48,674 bases of DNA from Candidatus Gastranaerophilales bacterium (GTDB lineage: Bacteria; Cyanobacteriota; Vampirovibrionia; Gastranaerophilales; Gastranaerophilaceae), in contig CALUYZ010000012.1 of NCBI GenBank assembly GCA_944325175.1, positions 1 through 48,674 on the forward strand, in the 5' to 3' direction. Numbering within the stretch: the first letter of the stretch is position 1; every line of letters starts with the position of its first letter. Made by a program: the position numbers and the translations under genes. Shown here piece by piece: positions 18,802-27,163 of the stretch. The notes beneath the pieces are model-generated. The model made no database searches, had not been told where the DNA came from, and saw nothing but the letters and a program-made list of their open reading frames with translations.

Positions 18802-19770
18802 CTAATTCCCCCTAACTCTTGGGTCAACAACCCTTAAAAGAATATCAGACAATGCATTACCTAAAACAAGCATAACAGAACCAATTACAAGCCCTGCCAT
18901 TACTAAATTTATGTCTGATTTCATAACAGCTTCCAAAATTAATCTGCCAAGCCCCGGATATTGAAAAACATATTCAGTAAGTGCAGCACCTGATAAAAGC
19001 CCTGCAAATTCAAACCCAAGCATGGTAACAAGCGGGTTTATTGCATTTCTTAGTGCATGAACCAAAATAACTCTATTTTTTGAAATTCCTTTTGCAACAG
19101 CATATTTTACATAATCAGAATCAAGGGTATCAAGCAAATTTGCGCGCATTTGCCTTGATAAACCAGCGAGAGATAATGTTGTTAAAACAAACGTAGGCAA
19201 GAAAAGATGATGCATTATATCTAAAATTTTATGAAACAAATCAAGCCTGTAAAAATTTGCCGATGTCAGACCGCCTATTGGGAAAAGCCCTGTTTTTTGG
19301 GCAAAAATTAACATTAAAACCGCAAAGAAAAAAGAAGGAATCGCCATGCCTGCACTTGAAAAAAGCGTAAGCATCCTATCAAACGTACTTCTGTAATTAA
19401 GTGCGGCAATTATTCCTACAGGTATCCCTATAAGCCAAGTCCAAAAAAGGACATTAAGTGACAATAAAAGCGTATTTAAAGTTCTTTCTTTTATTTTTAA
19501 AGCAACGCTTTCACCTGTTGTAGTTGTTCCCATATCGCCTTTTGCAAAGTTTTTCGCCCAGTAAAAATATTGCATATAAATTGGCTTATCAAGACCAAGC
19601 CTTTTTATTTCATGCTCTATTGATTGTTTTGATATAGCCGGGTTCAAGCGCATTTCAGCCAAAGGGTCCACAGGTGAGAGCCTTATTAGAAAAAAGCTTA
19701 TTATTGTTACCAATATTAAAATTGGTATAGTTTGAAATATTCTTTTAAATATGTAAATCCAAATTGACAT
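18802..19770 (-). CDS. Peptide-type ABC transporter permease (DppB/OppB-like)
   Basis: The 322-residue protein has the standard DppB layout: first helix IFQTIPILILVTIISFFLI, then RLSPVDPLAEMRLNPAIS, and LGLDKPIYMQYFYWAKNFAK before the permease core. The EAA loop is AVAKGISKNRVILVHALRNA, followed by EYVFQYPGLGRLI, which is highly conserved in this family. It forms the membrane channel with the DppC-like protein encoded next. A TATAAA eight nt before the ATG hints at an internal promoter, but no -35 supports it. Confidence 0.9.
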   Translation of the reverse strand: MSIWIYIFKRIFQTIPILILVTIISFFLIRLSPVDPLAEMRLNPAISKQSIEHEIKRLGLDKPIYMQYFYWAKNFAKGDMGTTTTGESVALKIKERTLNTLLLSLNVLFWTWLIGIPVGIIAALNYRSTFDRMLTLFSSAGMAIPSFFFAVLMLIFAQKTGLFPIGGLTSANFYRLDLFHKILDIMHHLFLPTFVLTTLSLAGLSRQMRANLLDTLDSDYVKYAVAKGISKNRVILVHALRNAINPLVTMLGFEFAGLLSGAALTEYVFQYPGLGRLILEAVMKSDINLVMAGLVIGSVMLVLGNALSDILLRVVDPRVRGN

Positions 19771-19832
19771 AAATTTATTTTATAAACAAAGAATCAAAAA
19801 ATCTATTAATAAATAAGATATTATCATTTGTG

Positions 19833-21425
19833 TTATTCAAACAAGCTGTTTAACCTGTCTTGAATTTCGTTGGAATCCATTTCTTTTGTTATTGCATTTA
19901 TATCAAGTGCAGCTCTGTAGTATTTTGCAGCTTCAACCTTTTCGCCCTTGATTGAAAGGCATCTTGCATAGTTATAGTGGGCAAGTGCATAGTTAGGGTC
20001 ATATTCCAGTGCATTTTTAAAACATTCCGATGCTTTTTGAATTTGCGCTAAATCGTCTAAATAAATAACACCTAAGTTGTTGTGTGCTATGGCATAATCG
20101 GGTTGATATTTAATTGAAAGTTCATATTCGCTGATAGCTTCGGTTAAGTTGCCCAAACCCCAAAGCAAAAAGCCTAAATTACAATGTATTTTTGCATTTG
20201 TCGGCTGCAATTCAATAGCTCTTCTATAAACTTTAAGTGCATTTATATAGTCTTCTTTTTCATAAAATGCGGCACCCAGCCCGACATAAATTTCAAGATT
20301 TTTGGTATCAAGTACATAAGCGCTTAAAAAAGCCAAAACGGCAGCTTCGTCGTTTTCTATAAAATGTTGAAGTAAAAACCCTAATGTTTGAGCTATTTCA
20401 GGAGCCTTTTCATGGGCAGGATTGAGCAATAGGGCGCTTTCATAATGCGAAACAGCCTTATTATGCTCGCCTTTCATAAAATATAAATTTGCAATTTGAC
20501 TGTGAAGCACAGGGTTGTTTGGGTGAATTGTAATAAATTTTTTATACGTTTCTATTGCAGATTCGTATTCGCCCATTTCCTCATAAGCTTGAACAAGTCC
20601 AACGTAAGCGGGAAGATATAAAGAATCAATCCACCTTGCCATTTTGTATTCTATAATTGCTTCTTCATGTTTGCCTAAAATTCTGTATATATCGCCTAAT
20701 AAACAATATAAAGTAGTGAACCCCGGCATTTTATCTATGGCTTGAGAGTAATATTTAACTGAATCTAAATAGTGCCTTCTTCTTGTCGAGCGAGCAGCCA
20801 GATACAATTCTTTTGCAATGGAAAATATTTTTAATTTTTTAATAACGTCTTTTTTTGCTTCACTGTCAAAAGGTAGAGTTAAGTAGGACATTAAAAGTTC
20901 ATACAAACTTTTTCTTTTAGAATTTTTATCGGAAAAAAATGCAATTCTAAGAAGTCTGTGCTTTAGATAATGAATTCTTGACGTATTTAAAAATGTGCTT
21001 TTTAGTGCTTTATCGGCTTCATCTAAAGCATCTGCATAGCGCTCTTTCTTTTTGTAGCAGTTTGCAATCATAAAGTGGGTTTGAGCTTTATTTGCACCAT
21101 TTTTAAGTGCCATTTCAAAATAGTTCAGAGCTCTATCCAGTTCGCCTTTATGGAAAAATGCAAAACCGATTTTATAGTAAGCTTCCCCGTTATCTAAAAG
21201 CGTTTCCATTGCTTTTTGATATTGCACAATGGCTTCATCTATATATTGTTTTGCTTGATAAACATCTAAGTGCCAGTCCATATAAAGGTCGCCCAATCTG
21301 ATGTTTAATTCAGGGTTAGAAGGTTCTTGAATTAAAACAGACTGGCAATATTCAATGGCTTTTTGAATTTCGCCTTTGTTTTTTAATTTATTTATTTTTT
21401 TGTTTATCTCTTTTATGTTTGCCAA
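19833..21425 (-). CDS. TPR-repeat protein
   Basis: The 530-residue protein consists almost wholly of tetratricopeptide repeats. Clear units include AYYKIGFAFFHKGELDRALN, YCLLGDIYRILGKHEEAIIE, YVGLVQAYEEMGEYESAIET, HCNLGFLLWGLGNLTEAISE and HNNLGVIYLDDLAQIQKASE. I estimate ten or more repeats, split by a basic non-TPR stretch near residues 160-210. No signal peptide or membrane segment, so it is probably cytosolic and a protein-protein scaffold. The start is TTG: a strong site, AGAGGAAG, lies 7 nt before it and the next methionine is at about residue 49. It lies 68 bp downstream of the M16 pair and 62 bp before dppB. Confidence 0.85.
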   Translation of the reverse strand: MANIKEINKKINKLKNKGEIQKAIEYCQSVLIQEPSNPELNIRLGDLYMDWHLDVYQAKQYIDEAIVQYQKAMETLLDNGEAYYKIGFAFFHKGELDRALNYFEMALKNGANKAQTHFMIANCYKKKERYADALDEADKALKSTFLNTSRIHYLKHRLLRIAFFSDKNSKRKSLYELLMSYLTLPFDSEAKKDVIKKLKIFSIAKELYLAARSTRRRHYLDSVKYYSQAIDKMPGFTTLYCLLGDIYRILGKHEEAIIEYKMARWIDSLYLPAYVGLVQAYEEMGEYESAIETYKKFITIHPNNPVLHSQIANLYFMKGEHNKAVSHYESALLLNPAHEKAPEIAQTLGFLLQHFIENDEAAVLAFLSAYVLDTKNLEIYVGLGAAFYEKEDYINALKVYRRAIELQPTNAKIHCNLGFLLWGLGNLTEAISEYELSIKYQPDYAIAHNNLGVIYLDDLAQIQKASECFKNALEYDPNYALAHYNYARCLSIKGEKVEAAKYYRAALDINAITKEMDSNEIQDRLNSLFE

Positions 21426-21432
21426 AACAAAA

Positions 21433-21440
21433 CTTCCTCT
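21433..21440 (-). promoter_or_regulatory. Ribosome-binding site supporting a TTG start
   Basis: AGAGGAAG on the minus strand lies 7 nt before the TTG at 21425 and decides the start of the TPR gene. Confidence 0.65.
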
Positions 21441-21493
21441 TAATAAAACGATTTTACGATATTGATTTTAATTATGCAAATGAATTAATATTT

Positions 21494-22714
21494 TTAAAAA
21501 TCTAAATATTCTTTTGGGGCTAAAACTACAGTTGTAGGTTCAGCTAAAAGATATTTTTTAACCGTTTCGATTATATCTTCTTTTGTAACTTTCATAACTT
21601 CATCCAATAATTTTTCATTGTATGAAAAATCAAGCCCTGTTATATAATTCCACCCGTTAACAGAAGCTATTTGAGCGTTTGTTTGAGTGTAGAAATATTT
21701 ATATCTGCCGACAAAGTTTTCTTTTGCACCTTGAAGTTCAACATCTGTCGGGGGTTCGTTGATTACTCTTTGAATTTCCGTTTTAAAACCTTCCAGTGAT
21801 TTTTTAATATTTTTAGGTTCCGTTCCAATGTATAAGGTAAAATGTGCGCCGTCTTTTAAGGTTTTATAGCTGCTTCTGACTGTGTATGCCAGCCCTTTTT
21901 TATCTCTAAGCTCAACAAACAGTCTTGAAGATAAGCCGGCGCCGCCAAGCAAACTGTTTAAAACATTTAATTTTGCACAATCTTTGCTTTTTATGCCGTC
22001 AACTATCCAGCCTTGAAAGATTTGCGCTTGCTTTGCATCATTTTTTTCTATTTTAATTAAATTGCCTTTATTTTTTTGAACAGGGCAATAATTAATTTGA
22101 ACATCATTCTTTTTCATAAAAGGAAGATTTTGAACAAGAATGTTAAAAAGCCTGTCCTCATCATCAATTTCAGATGCAACGGATATTATTTTTCTGCCGT
22201 TTAAAAGTTCTTTTTGGTAATTTTTAATATCTTCAACCGTAACATTATCGATTGTTTCTAAAATTTTTGTGTTTGTAATGCCATATTTATGCCCTTTGAA
22301 TAGTTCCTTATAATATGCATCAGATGCCTTTGTTGAGGGAGTATCCATTGAAGCAAGCGTTTCGTTTTTAAATTTGAAAATTTCTTTATTTAAAGTTTCA
22401 AATGTTGAATCGGTCATTATTTCATTTACGGTTTTTAGCGCAAATTCAAGGTCTTCATCTAAACAAATTATTGAAACTTTAAGAAAATCCGCTCTTGAAT
22501 CAATAGTAACTTCTATGCCATGGTTTTCCAATTCTGTTGCAATTTCCTCTGCTGATTTTTTGGATGTGCCTTGCAAAAGAAGGTTGCCAAGCATTGTGTG
22601 AACTCCTTCTTTAGGGGTTTTTTCAGAGGACAAATACAGATAAACAGCGGTTCTTGGAGTATTTTTAATATTTTCGTAAACAATATTTGTATTATTAAAT
22701 TCTATAAATTTCAT
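21494..22714 (-). CDS. M16-family protein without zinc motif (inactive partner subunit)
   Basis: The 406-residue protein has the M16 fold pattern, but the zinc motif position reads HTMLG (residues 39-43) in place of HxxEH, so both the catalytic glutamate and second histidine are lost. It keeps the substrate-side motif LLGGAGLSSRLFVELRDKKG followed by LAYTVRSSY. This is the alpha-type subunit arrangement seen in heterodimeric M16B peptidases, in which an inactive subunit pairs with an active one; the active one is encoded 11 bp upstream. No signal peptide. The start has AAGGAT about 7 nt upstream. Confidence 0.88.
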   Translation of the reverse strand: MKFIEFNNTNIVYENIKNTPRTAVYLYLSSEKTPKEGVHTMLGNLLLQGTSKKSAEEIATELENHGIEVTIDSRADFLKVSIICLDEDLEFALKTVNEIMTDSTFETLNKEIFKFKNETLASMDTPSTKASDAYYKELFKGHKYGITNTKILETIDNVTVEDIKNYQKELLNGRKIISVASEIDDEDRLFNILVQNLPFMKKNDVQINYCPVQKNKGNLIKIEKNDAKQAQIFQGWIVDGIKSKDCAKLNVLNSLLGGAGLSSRLFVELRDKKGLAYTVRSSYKTLKDGAHFTLYIGTEPKNIKKSLEGFKTEIQRVINEPPTDVELQGAKENFVGRYKYFYTQTNAQIASVNGWNYITGLDFSYNEKLLDEVMKVTKEDIIETVKKYLLAEPTTVVLAPKEYLDF

Positions 22715-22725
22715 TTTTAAAATCC

Positions 22726-24057
22726 TTATTTTTCAGGCATTAAGATACTGATAGAGGCATTTTCTTTTGAAAGATGAGTTTTTGCAATTTGAGATAAGTA
22801 GCTAATATCAATTTCATCAAGCATTTCTAAATACTGGTTTGCAAGCTCTAAGCTGCCAAAAACCGTCATAAATTCACCAATTAATTCGCCTGTGGCAGAA
22901 ACTGTTTCAGATTCTTGAGCAAAATTAACTTTAGCGAATTTTTTTGCTTTATTAAGCTCTTCTTCTTTTATAACTTGAAGTTTGTCAAGCTCTCTGTTTA
23001 TATCCTCTATAACTTCATCTTTTTTATTGGCATCAAAATTTACATCTATTAAAAAGCAATCGCCGTCTCTTAGTTGGTAATGTGCTGCACCTACACCAAA
23101 AACGTACGGTTCTTTTACATTTTCAATTAAATTTGTGTTCAACCTTGAACTTTTTCCTTCGCCTAAAATTGTTGTTAAAAGGTCAAGCGCTATTGTTTCT
23201 TTTAAATTTTTAGGCGGGTTTGCAAGAAAACCATACATCATAAAACCTGTATTTATATGAGCATAATTTATAACAGTTTTTGGATTTTTAATTTTTGTTT
23301 CAGGAATTTGTTCATCCGGTATAAGTTTGTTAAATTCGCCGAAATCTTGAAATTTGAATTCATCCAAAACGCTTTTTATGGCAAAATCATCGTCAAATTC
23401 ACCGACAATTACTGTTGTCATATTGTTTGGAGTGTAGAATGATTTATAATATCTAAAAATTTCATCCCTTGAAATCGTTGATATTATCTCTTTTGTGCCG
23501 ATTACATCACGCCTGTAGGGGTGTTTATCATACATAATCGAATTAAGTGCATTGTAAACTTTTCTCCAGTTTGCATCTTGCCCCATTCGAATTTCTTCAA
23601 TAACAACGCACCTTTCACGTTTTTCTTTTGGTTCTTCGCTATTTATATCGAAAGCAGGACCTATTTCATTTTCAGGTATCAAGGGGTTTATCATCATATC
23701 AGCATGCATATGAAGCGCAAGAGAAAAATGTTCCTTTGGAATTGTTACGTAGTAAAATGTGTAATCTTTCCAAGTGGCAGCGTTAATTATGCCGCCTTTT
23801 CTCTCCAAAGTTTTGTCAAATTCGCCAGCTTTATATTTTTCTGTTCCTTTAAACATAAGGTGTTCTAAAAAGTGAGAAACACCGTTGTTGTGGTCGTTTT
23901 CATTGATTGAACCTGTTTTTACCCAGGTGCTTATGTTTATCATTGTACTTTTTTTATGGGCCAAAACAAGTTTGTGGCCGTTTTTAAAGGTATATATTTT
24001 AACCTTTTGAGATAAATAAGGATATTCAACCTCTTCTTTATTTATAATATTTTGCAT
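22726..24057 (-). CDS. M16B-type zinc metallopeptidase (active subunit)
   Basis: The 443-residue protein has the zinc motif HFLEH at residues 62-66 and the third ligand in VVIEEIRM (Glu155). The distance between them is about 89 residues against the usual 75-80: an acidic insert of roughly a dozen residues (GPAFDINSEEPKEKRE) sits just before the ligand. The Arg/Tyr region of the C-terminal half is LGEGKSSRLNTNLIENVKEP. It should be the catalytic partner of the next gene's inactive subunit. The protein lacks a signal peptide. The substrate is unknown; its position next to peptide permeases suggests peptide turnover. Confidence 0.9.
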   Translation of the reverse strand: MQNIINKEEVEYPYLSQKVKIYTFKNGHKLVLAHKKSTMINISTWVKTGSINENDHNNGVSHFLEHLMFKGTEKYKAGEFDKTLERKGGIINAATWKDYTFYYVTIPKEHFSLALHMHADMMINPLIPENEIGPAFDINSEEPKEKRERCVVIEEIRMGQDANWRKVYNALNSIMYDKHPYRRDVIGTKEIISTISRDEIFRYYKSFYTPNNMTTVIVGEFDDDFAIKSVLDEFKFQDFGEFNKLIPDEQIPETKIKNPKTVINYAHINTGFMMYGFLANPPKNLKETIALDLLTTILGEGKSSRLNTNLIENVKEPYVFGVGAAHYQLRDGDCFLIDVNFDANKKDEVIEDINRELDKLQVIKEEELNKAKKFAKVNFAQESETVSATGELIGEFMTVFGSLELANQYLEMLDEIDISYLSQIAKTHLSKENASISILMPEK

Positions 24058-24062
24058 TTTGG

Positions 24063-24422
24063 TTATAAATCCTTTCTTAGGGCTTTTGCGCCTTTTTGGT
24101 ATATATGTTTAATTTCTTTTTGAGTTTTATTTGTGTTAATTGTGACAAGCGCCCTTAAACATAATGGCATTGAACCTATAACTTCCATTTCACGGTAGCA
24201 CATCATAGGAACATAATCAAAGCCAAGCTCTAATCGTGCATATTTTGCGGGGAAATCTTGATTTATATCTGATGTAACCGTAAAAATTATAAAAGAAATA
24301 TCTTCTTTATTTATGGAATTAGCTTCCATTATCTCTTTAATCAATTCTACCGTTGCTTTTTTTATTTCCTCTTTGGAATTTTCGGCTAAGGTTGTTGCCC
24401 CTCTTATTCCCCTTGTGTACAT
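24063..24422 (-). CDS. aroH: Monofunctional chorismate mutase, AroH type
   Basis: This 119-residue protein matches the trimeric AroH class known from Bacillus. RGIRGATT stands at residues 4-11 (Arg7), followed by DINQDFPAKYARLELGFDYV, then CYREMEV with the active-site Glu, and CLRALV with the active-site Arg. It converts chorismate to prephenate for Phe/Tyr synthesis. The ATG at 24422 gives the normal N-terminus, with GGGG 9 nt upstream. The longer frame to 24464 runs back into fmt and adds non-conserved residues. It overlaps the fmt end by 19 bp and precedes the M16 gene by 5 bp. No other aromatic-pathway gene is nearby. Confidence 0.9.
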   Translation of the reverse strand: MYTRGIRGATTLAENSKEEIKKATVELIKEIMEANSINKEDISFIIFTVTSDINQDFPAKYARLELGFDYVPMMCYREMEVIGSMPLCLRALVTINTNKTQKEIKHIYQKGAKALRKDL

Positions 24423-25369
24423 GAAATTATATCCCCTTTTTTGATTTTTGAGCCTAAGCTCCAATTATAGGCAGACATTAAATTTTTGCCTTCCGGTTTA
24501 ACTTCTTCTATTAAAATTGCATTATTGATGCAGCCAATTAAAACCCCTTCTTTTGTTACATCTAAAACTTCCCCGGGGGTTTTTTGCATTTTATATTCAA
24601 CCGTTTTAGATTTAAAAACTTTAATTAATTTATCGTTAAAAACAAAGTGGGTTGTGTTTATGCCGCACATAGCACGAATTTTATTGTGAATTAAATTCGC
24701 ATCGTTTTCAAAATTTAAAATTTTGTCTTCTTTTGTCATTTTTTTAGTAAATGTGACATTGCATGCATTTTGTTTTGTAGGTGTTAAAGTTTTATTGTAT
24801 AAGCCTTTTAAGGTTTCTTTAATAATATCGGGGGAAACTTTTGAAATGTTATTTGTTAAAGTTAAATAGTTTGTATCATCAGTAAGTTCAATTTCTTTTG
24901 TCAGACAAATATCCCCTGCATCTAATTCCAAAACGGTAATCATGGTGGTGACACCTGTTTTTTTATCGCCGTTTAATAAACATTCGCAAATTGGGTTTGC
25001 CCCTCTATATTTTGGAAGAAGGCTTGCATGAAGGTTTATTGTTTCAAATTTAGGAATATCTAAAACTCTTTGGCTTAAAATTTGCCCAAAGGCAAAAGTT
25101 ACAAAGAAATCAGGGTTTAATTCTTTTAATTTTGAAATAATTTCTTCATCTTTTGAGATTCTAACGGGTTCTAAGACAGGAATGTTGTTTTTAACAGCTT
25201 CTTCTTTAATTTTAGAATCTTTGAGCTTTTTTCCTCTGCCATTAGGTCTTGGCGGTTGAGTTACAAGAGCTTTTACTTCAAAGCAAGGGTCATTTATTAA
25301 AGATAAAAAACTTTCAACTGCAATATCAGGTGTTGCAAAATAAACAAGGCTTATTTTATTGTTGGTCAT
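24404..25369 (-). CDS. fmt: Methionyl-tRNA formyltransferase
   Basis: The 321-residue protein has the Fmt order: SLVYFATPDIAVESFLSLI at the N-terminus, TQPPRPNGRGKKL, NLHASLLPKYRGANPI with the formyl-transfer region, and TTMITVLELDAGDI. A C-terminal OB-like domain includes GEVLDVTKEGVLIG. It transfers the formyl group of 10-formyl-THF to Met-tRNA(fMet). The start is the ATG at 25369, with AAGGCGG upstream; it overlaps the def stop region by 14 bp, typical of a def-fmt pair. The frame could be extended 36 bp but without support. Confidence 0.95.
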   Translation of the reverse strand: MTNNKISLVYFATPDIAVESFLSLINDPCFEVKALVTQPPRPNGRGKKLKDSKIKEEAVKNNIPVLEPVRISKDEEIISKLKELNPDFFVTFAFGQILSQRVLDIPKFETINLHASLLPKYRGANPICECLLNGDKKTGVTTMITVLELDAGDICLTKEIELTDDTNYLTLTNNISKVSPDIIKETLKGLYNKTLTPTKQNACNVTFTKKMTKEDKILNFENDANLIHNKIRAMCGINTTHFVFNDKLIKVFKSKTVEYKMQKTPGEVLDVTKEGVLIGCINNAILIEEVKPEGKNLMSAYNWSLGSKIKKGDIISCTQGE

Positions 25370-25943
25370 TAATATCCGCCTTATTTTGCGCAAGAATATC
25401 TTCAATTTCTTTTTCTTCTAAAAGTTTATCTTCTTGAATTTTTGGAAGATTATTTTCTTCTAAAACTTTTATTGCTTCAAAGATGTTTCTTGTGTGATCT
25501 ATAAATAAAATGCCATCTAAGTGGTCATTTTCATGCTGAATTGCCCTTGCAAGAAGGGAACCGTCTTTTGCTTCAATAACAAAGGGTTTGCCGTTTAAAT
25601 CAAGTGCTTTAACTTTTACGTATGAATATCTTCTAACATCCATAAAAGCATTTGGAAAGCTTAAACAGCCTTCTTTTTCATGTGTTGCGCCTTCTTTTTT
25701 TATTATTTTAGGGTTAATAAAAATAATTGGGTTAAAAGGTTCATTATCTTTTGAAACATCAATAACAAACATTCTGATGTTTTCCCCAACTTGAGGTGCA
25801 GCTAAGCCAACGCCATTGTTGGCATACATTGTATCAATCATATCGTGGGCTAAAATCTTAATTTTTTTAGAAATTTTTGAAATTTCTTTTGATTTTTGTC
25901 TTAATGATTCTTCGCCGTATTTAACTATTTTTAATATCGCCAT
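25356..25943 (-). CDS. def: Peptide deformylase
   Basis: This 195-residue protein has all three deformylase motifs: GVGLAAPQVG (44-53), EGCLS (91-95, with the metal Cys) and QHENDH (136-141, HExxH-type metal histidines and Glu). The C-terminus has an extra acidic helix (LPKIQEDKLLEEKEIEDILA). It removes the N-formyl group from nascent proteins. First gene of the long minus-strand run, with a promoter that ends 6 nt before its ATG and no Shine-Dalgarno sequence. Confidence 0.96.
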   Translation of the reverse strand: MAILKIVKYGEESLRQKSKEISKISKKIKILAHDMIDTMYANNGVGLAAPQVGENIRMFVIDVSKDNEPFNPIIFINPKIIKKEGATHEKEGCLSFPNAFMDVRRYSYVKVKALDLNGKPFVIEAKDGSLLARAIQHENDHLDGILFIDHTRNIFEAIKVLEENNLPKIQEDKLLEEKEIEDILAQNKADINDQQ

Positions 25944-25949
25944 AATTGA

Positions 25950-25978
25950 ATTATAGCAAAAGTAACATTTTAGGGCAA
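25950..25978 (-). promoter_or_regulatory. Promoter of the def-fmt gene run, predicted leaderless
   Basis: TTGCCC (25978-25973), a 17-bp spacer and TATAAT (25955-25950) end 6 nt before the def ATG. The predicted transcript begins at about the start codon. Confidence 0.6.
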
Positions 25979-26043
25979 TTTTATTAAGCTTTTTAACCTA
26001 AAAGTTTTAATATGGTGTAAAAGTTGAAAATATTACTTTGGGT

Positions 26044-27006
26044 TTATGCAATTTTTGTGTTTGCATCAATATTTGCACCTGTTAGCATGTTATATATTTT
26101 TGTAACGCTTGGAACCCAGCCTGAATTTGTTCCGTTAGGGTCGTTTGCAGCACCTACGGGACAATATTTTGCACCGATTGAACTTATTGTTGTTAATCCT
26201 TTATCAATATAATTATTTTTTAAATTCTTTGCAACGGCTTCAATTCCTTGTTCTAAGCTTGAATAGTGTATTAAAGACATCCAGTTTGAAGAAGGATCCA
26301 TCATGCCGCCGGGGTTGTTATAGTTTTTGATTGCAGAACTTGTTCCCCAACCTGTTTCAAGCGCCATAATTGAAGCAAGAAGATTAGGATCCAGACCGTA
26401 TTTTTCCGCAATTCCCGCAACCATTTCGCCTTGACCTGCCAAAACACCTTTTTGAAAGCTGGAATTGTTAAAAGCATTTACAAATTCTGCACTGTTTCCT
26501 GAATATGTGTAACTTGATGTTGCACCTTGTGCGGTATTTTGAACGGTATTTGAGGCTGTAGTTGAATTTATAGCGGCACTTTTTGCTGAATTTGCTGCTT
26601 GCAACTCTGCATTAAAATAAACTTGATAAATTTGATCACGTAAAGATTGAATTTGAGAATTACAGTTTTGCATTTGAGATTGTATGCTTTTTGCCTCTTC
26701 AAGGTCAGAAGCGACTCCAAGTTGATTTGCAATTTTTCTTCTTGTTTCCATTAGATTGTCTAATTGCTCATACAAAGCAAGAAGTTGATTTTCAGTATTT
26801 GAATTTAATGAAGTTGAATTTGTTTTTTTATCTTCATTTTCATCTTCAATTAAATTGGTAACATCGACAAACTCATCTTCCGATATGGTTTTGTCACCGT
26901 TTGCATCCAACATTTTTAATTCATCATCGGTTTTTATTTCGGCTTTTTTTAAAATGTCGAATATTTTTTGCGTTTCTATTGTAAAATTGCCTATTTTAAA
27001 ACTCAT
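26044..27006 (-). CDS. EF-hand protein with glucosaminidase-like domain
   Basis: The 320-residue protein has one canonical EF-hand loop, DANGDKTISEDE (34-45), then a coiled-coil segment (about 72-140) and a Ser/Thr/Ala linker. A C-terminal lysozyme-superfamily domain of the FlgJ/LytG glucosaminidase type runs from about residue 170. That domain shows LLASIMALETGWGTS with a likely catalytic Glu217, then NYNNPGGMM, and SLEQGIEAVAKNL. No signal peptide is seen, so export would need a non-classical route. It probably cleaves peptidoglycan glycan strands, perhaps under calcium control. It stands alone, with AGAG before the ATG, and does not belong to the def run. Confidence 0.75.
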   Translation of the reverse strand: MSFKIGNFTIETQKIFDILKKAEIKTDDELKMLDANGDKTISEDEFVDVTNLIEDENEDKKTNSTSLNSNTENQLLALYEQLDNLMETRRKIANQLGVASDLEEAKSIQSQMQNCNSQIQSLRDQIYQVYFNAELQAANSAKSAAINSTTASNTVQNTAQGATSSYTYSGNSAEFVNAFNNSSFQKGVLAGQGEMVAGIAEKYGLDPNLLASIMALETGWGTSSAIKNYNNPGGMMDPSSNWMSLIHYSSLEQGIEAVAKNLKNNYIDKGLTTISSIGAKYCPVGAANDPNGTNSGWVPSVTKIYNMLTGANIDANTKIA

Positions 27007-27113
27007 TTTTTAGCTCTTATTAAAATACCTTCCAAAATAAATTACGGTTTATATGAAAAAAACTTTATTTTATGTTAAAAAATGTAAAATTGGCTTTATT
27101 GTTTAATTTATAG

Positions 27114-27145
27114 AAAAAAGCGGTCACATTTATGACCGCTTTTTA
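27114..27145 (-). terminator. Rho-independent terminator after the GGGtGRT gene
   Basis: AAAAAGCGGTCA and TGACCGCTTTTT form a perfect stem around a 6-nt loop. The A and T runs on either side make it usable in both directions; the gene it serves is on the minus strand. Confidence 0.9.
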
Positions 27146-27163
27146 TTTAGGTTTAAAACTTTA

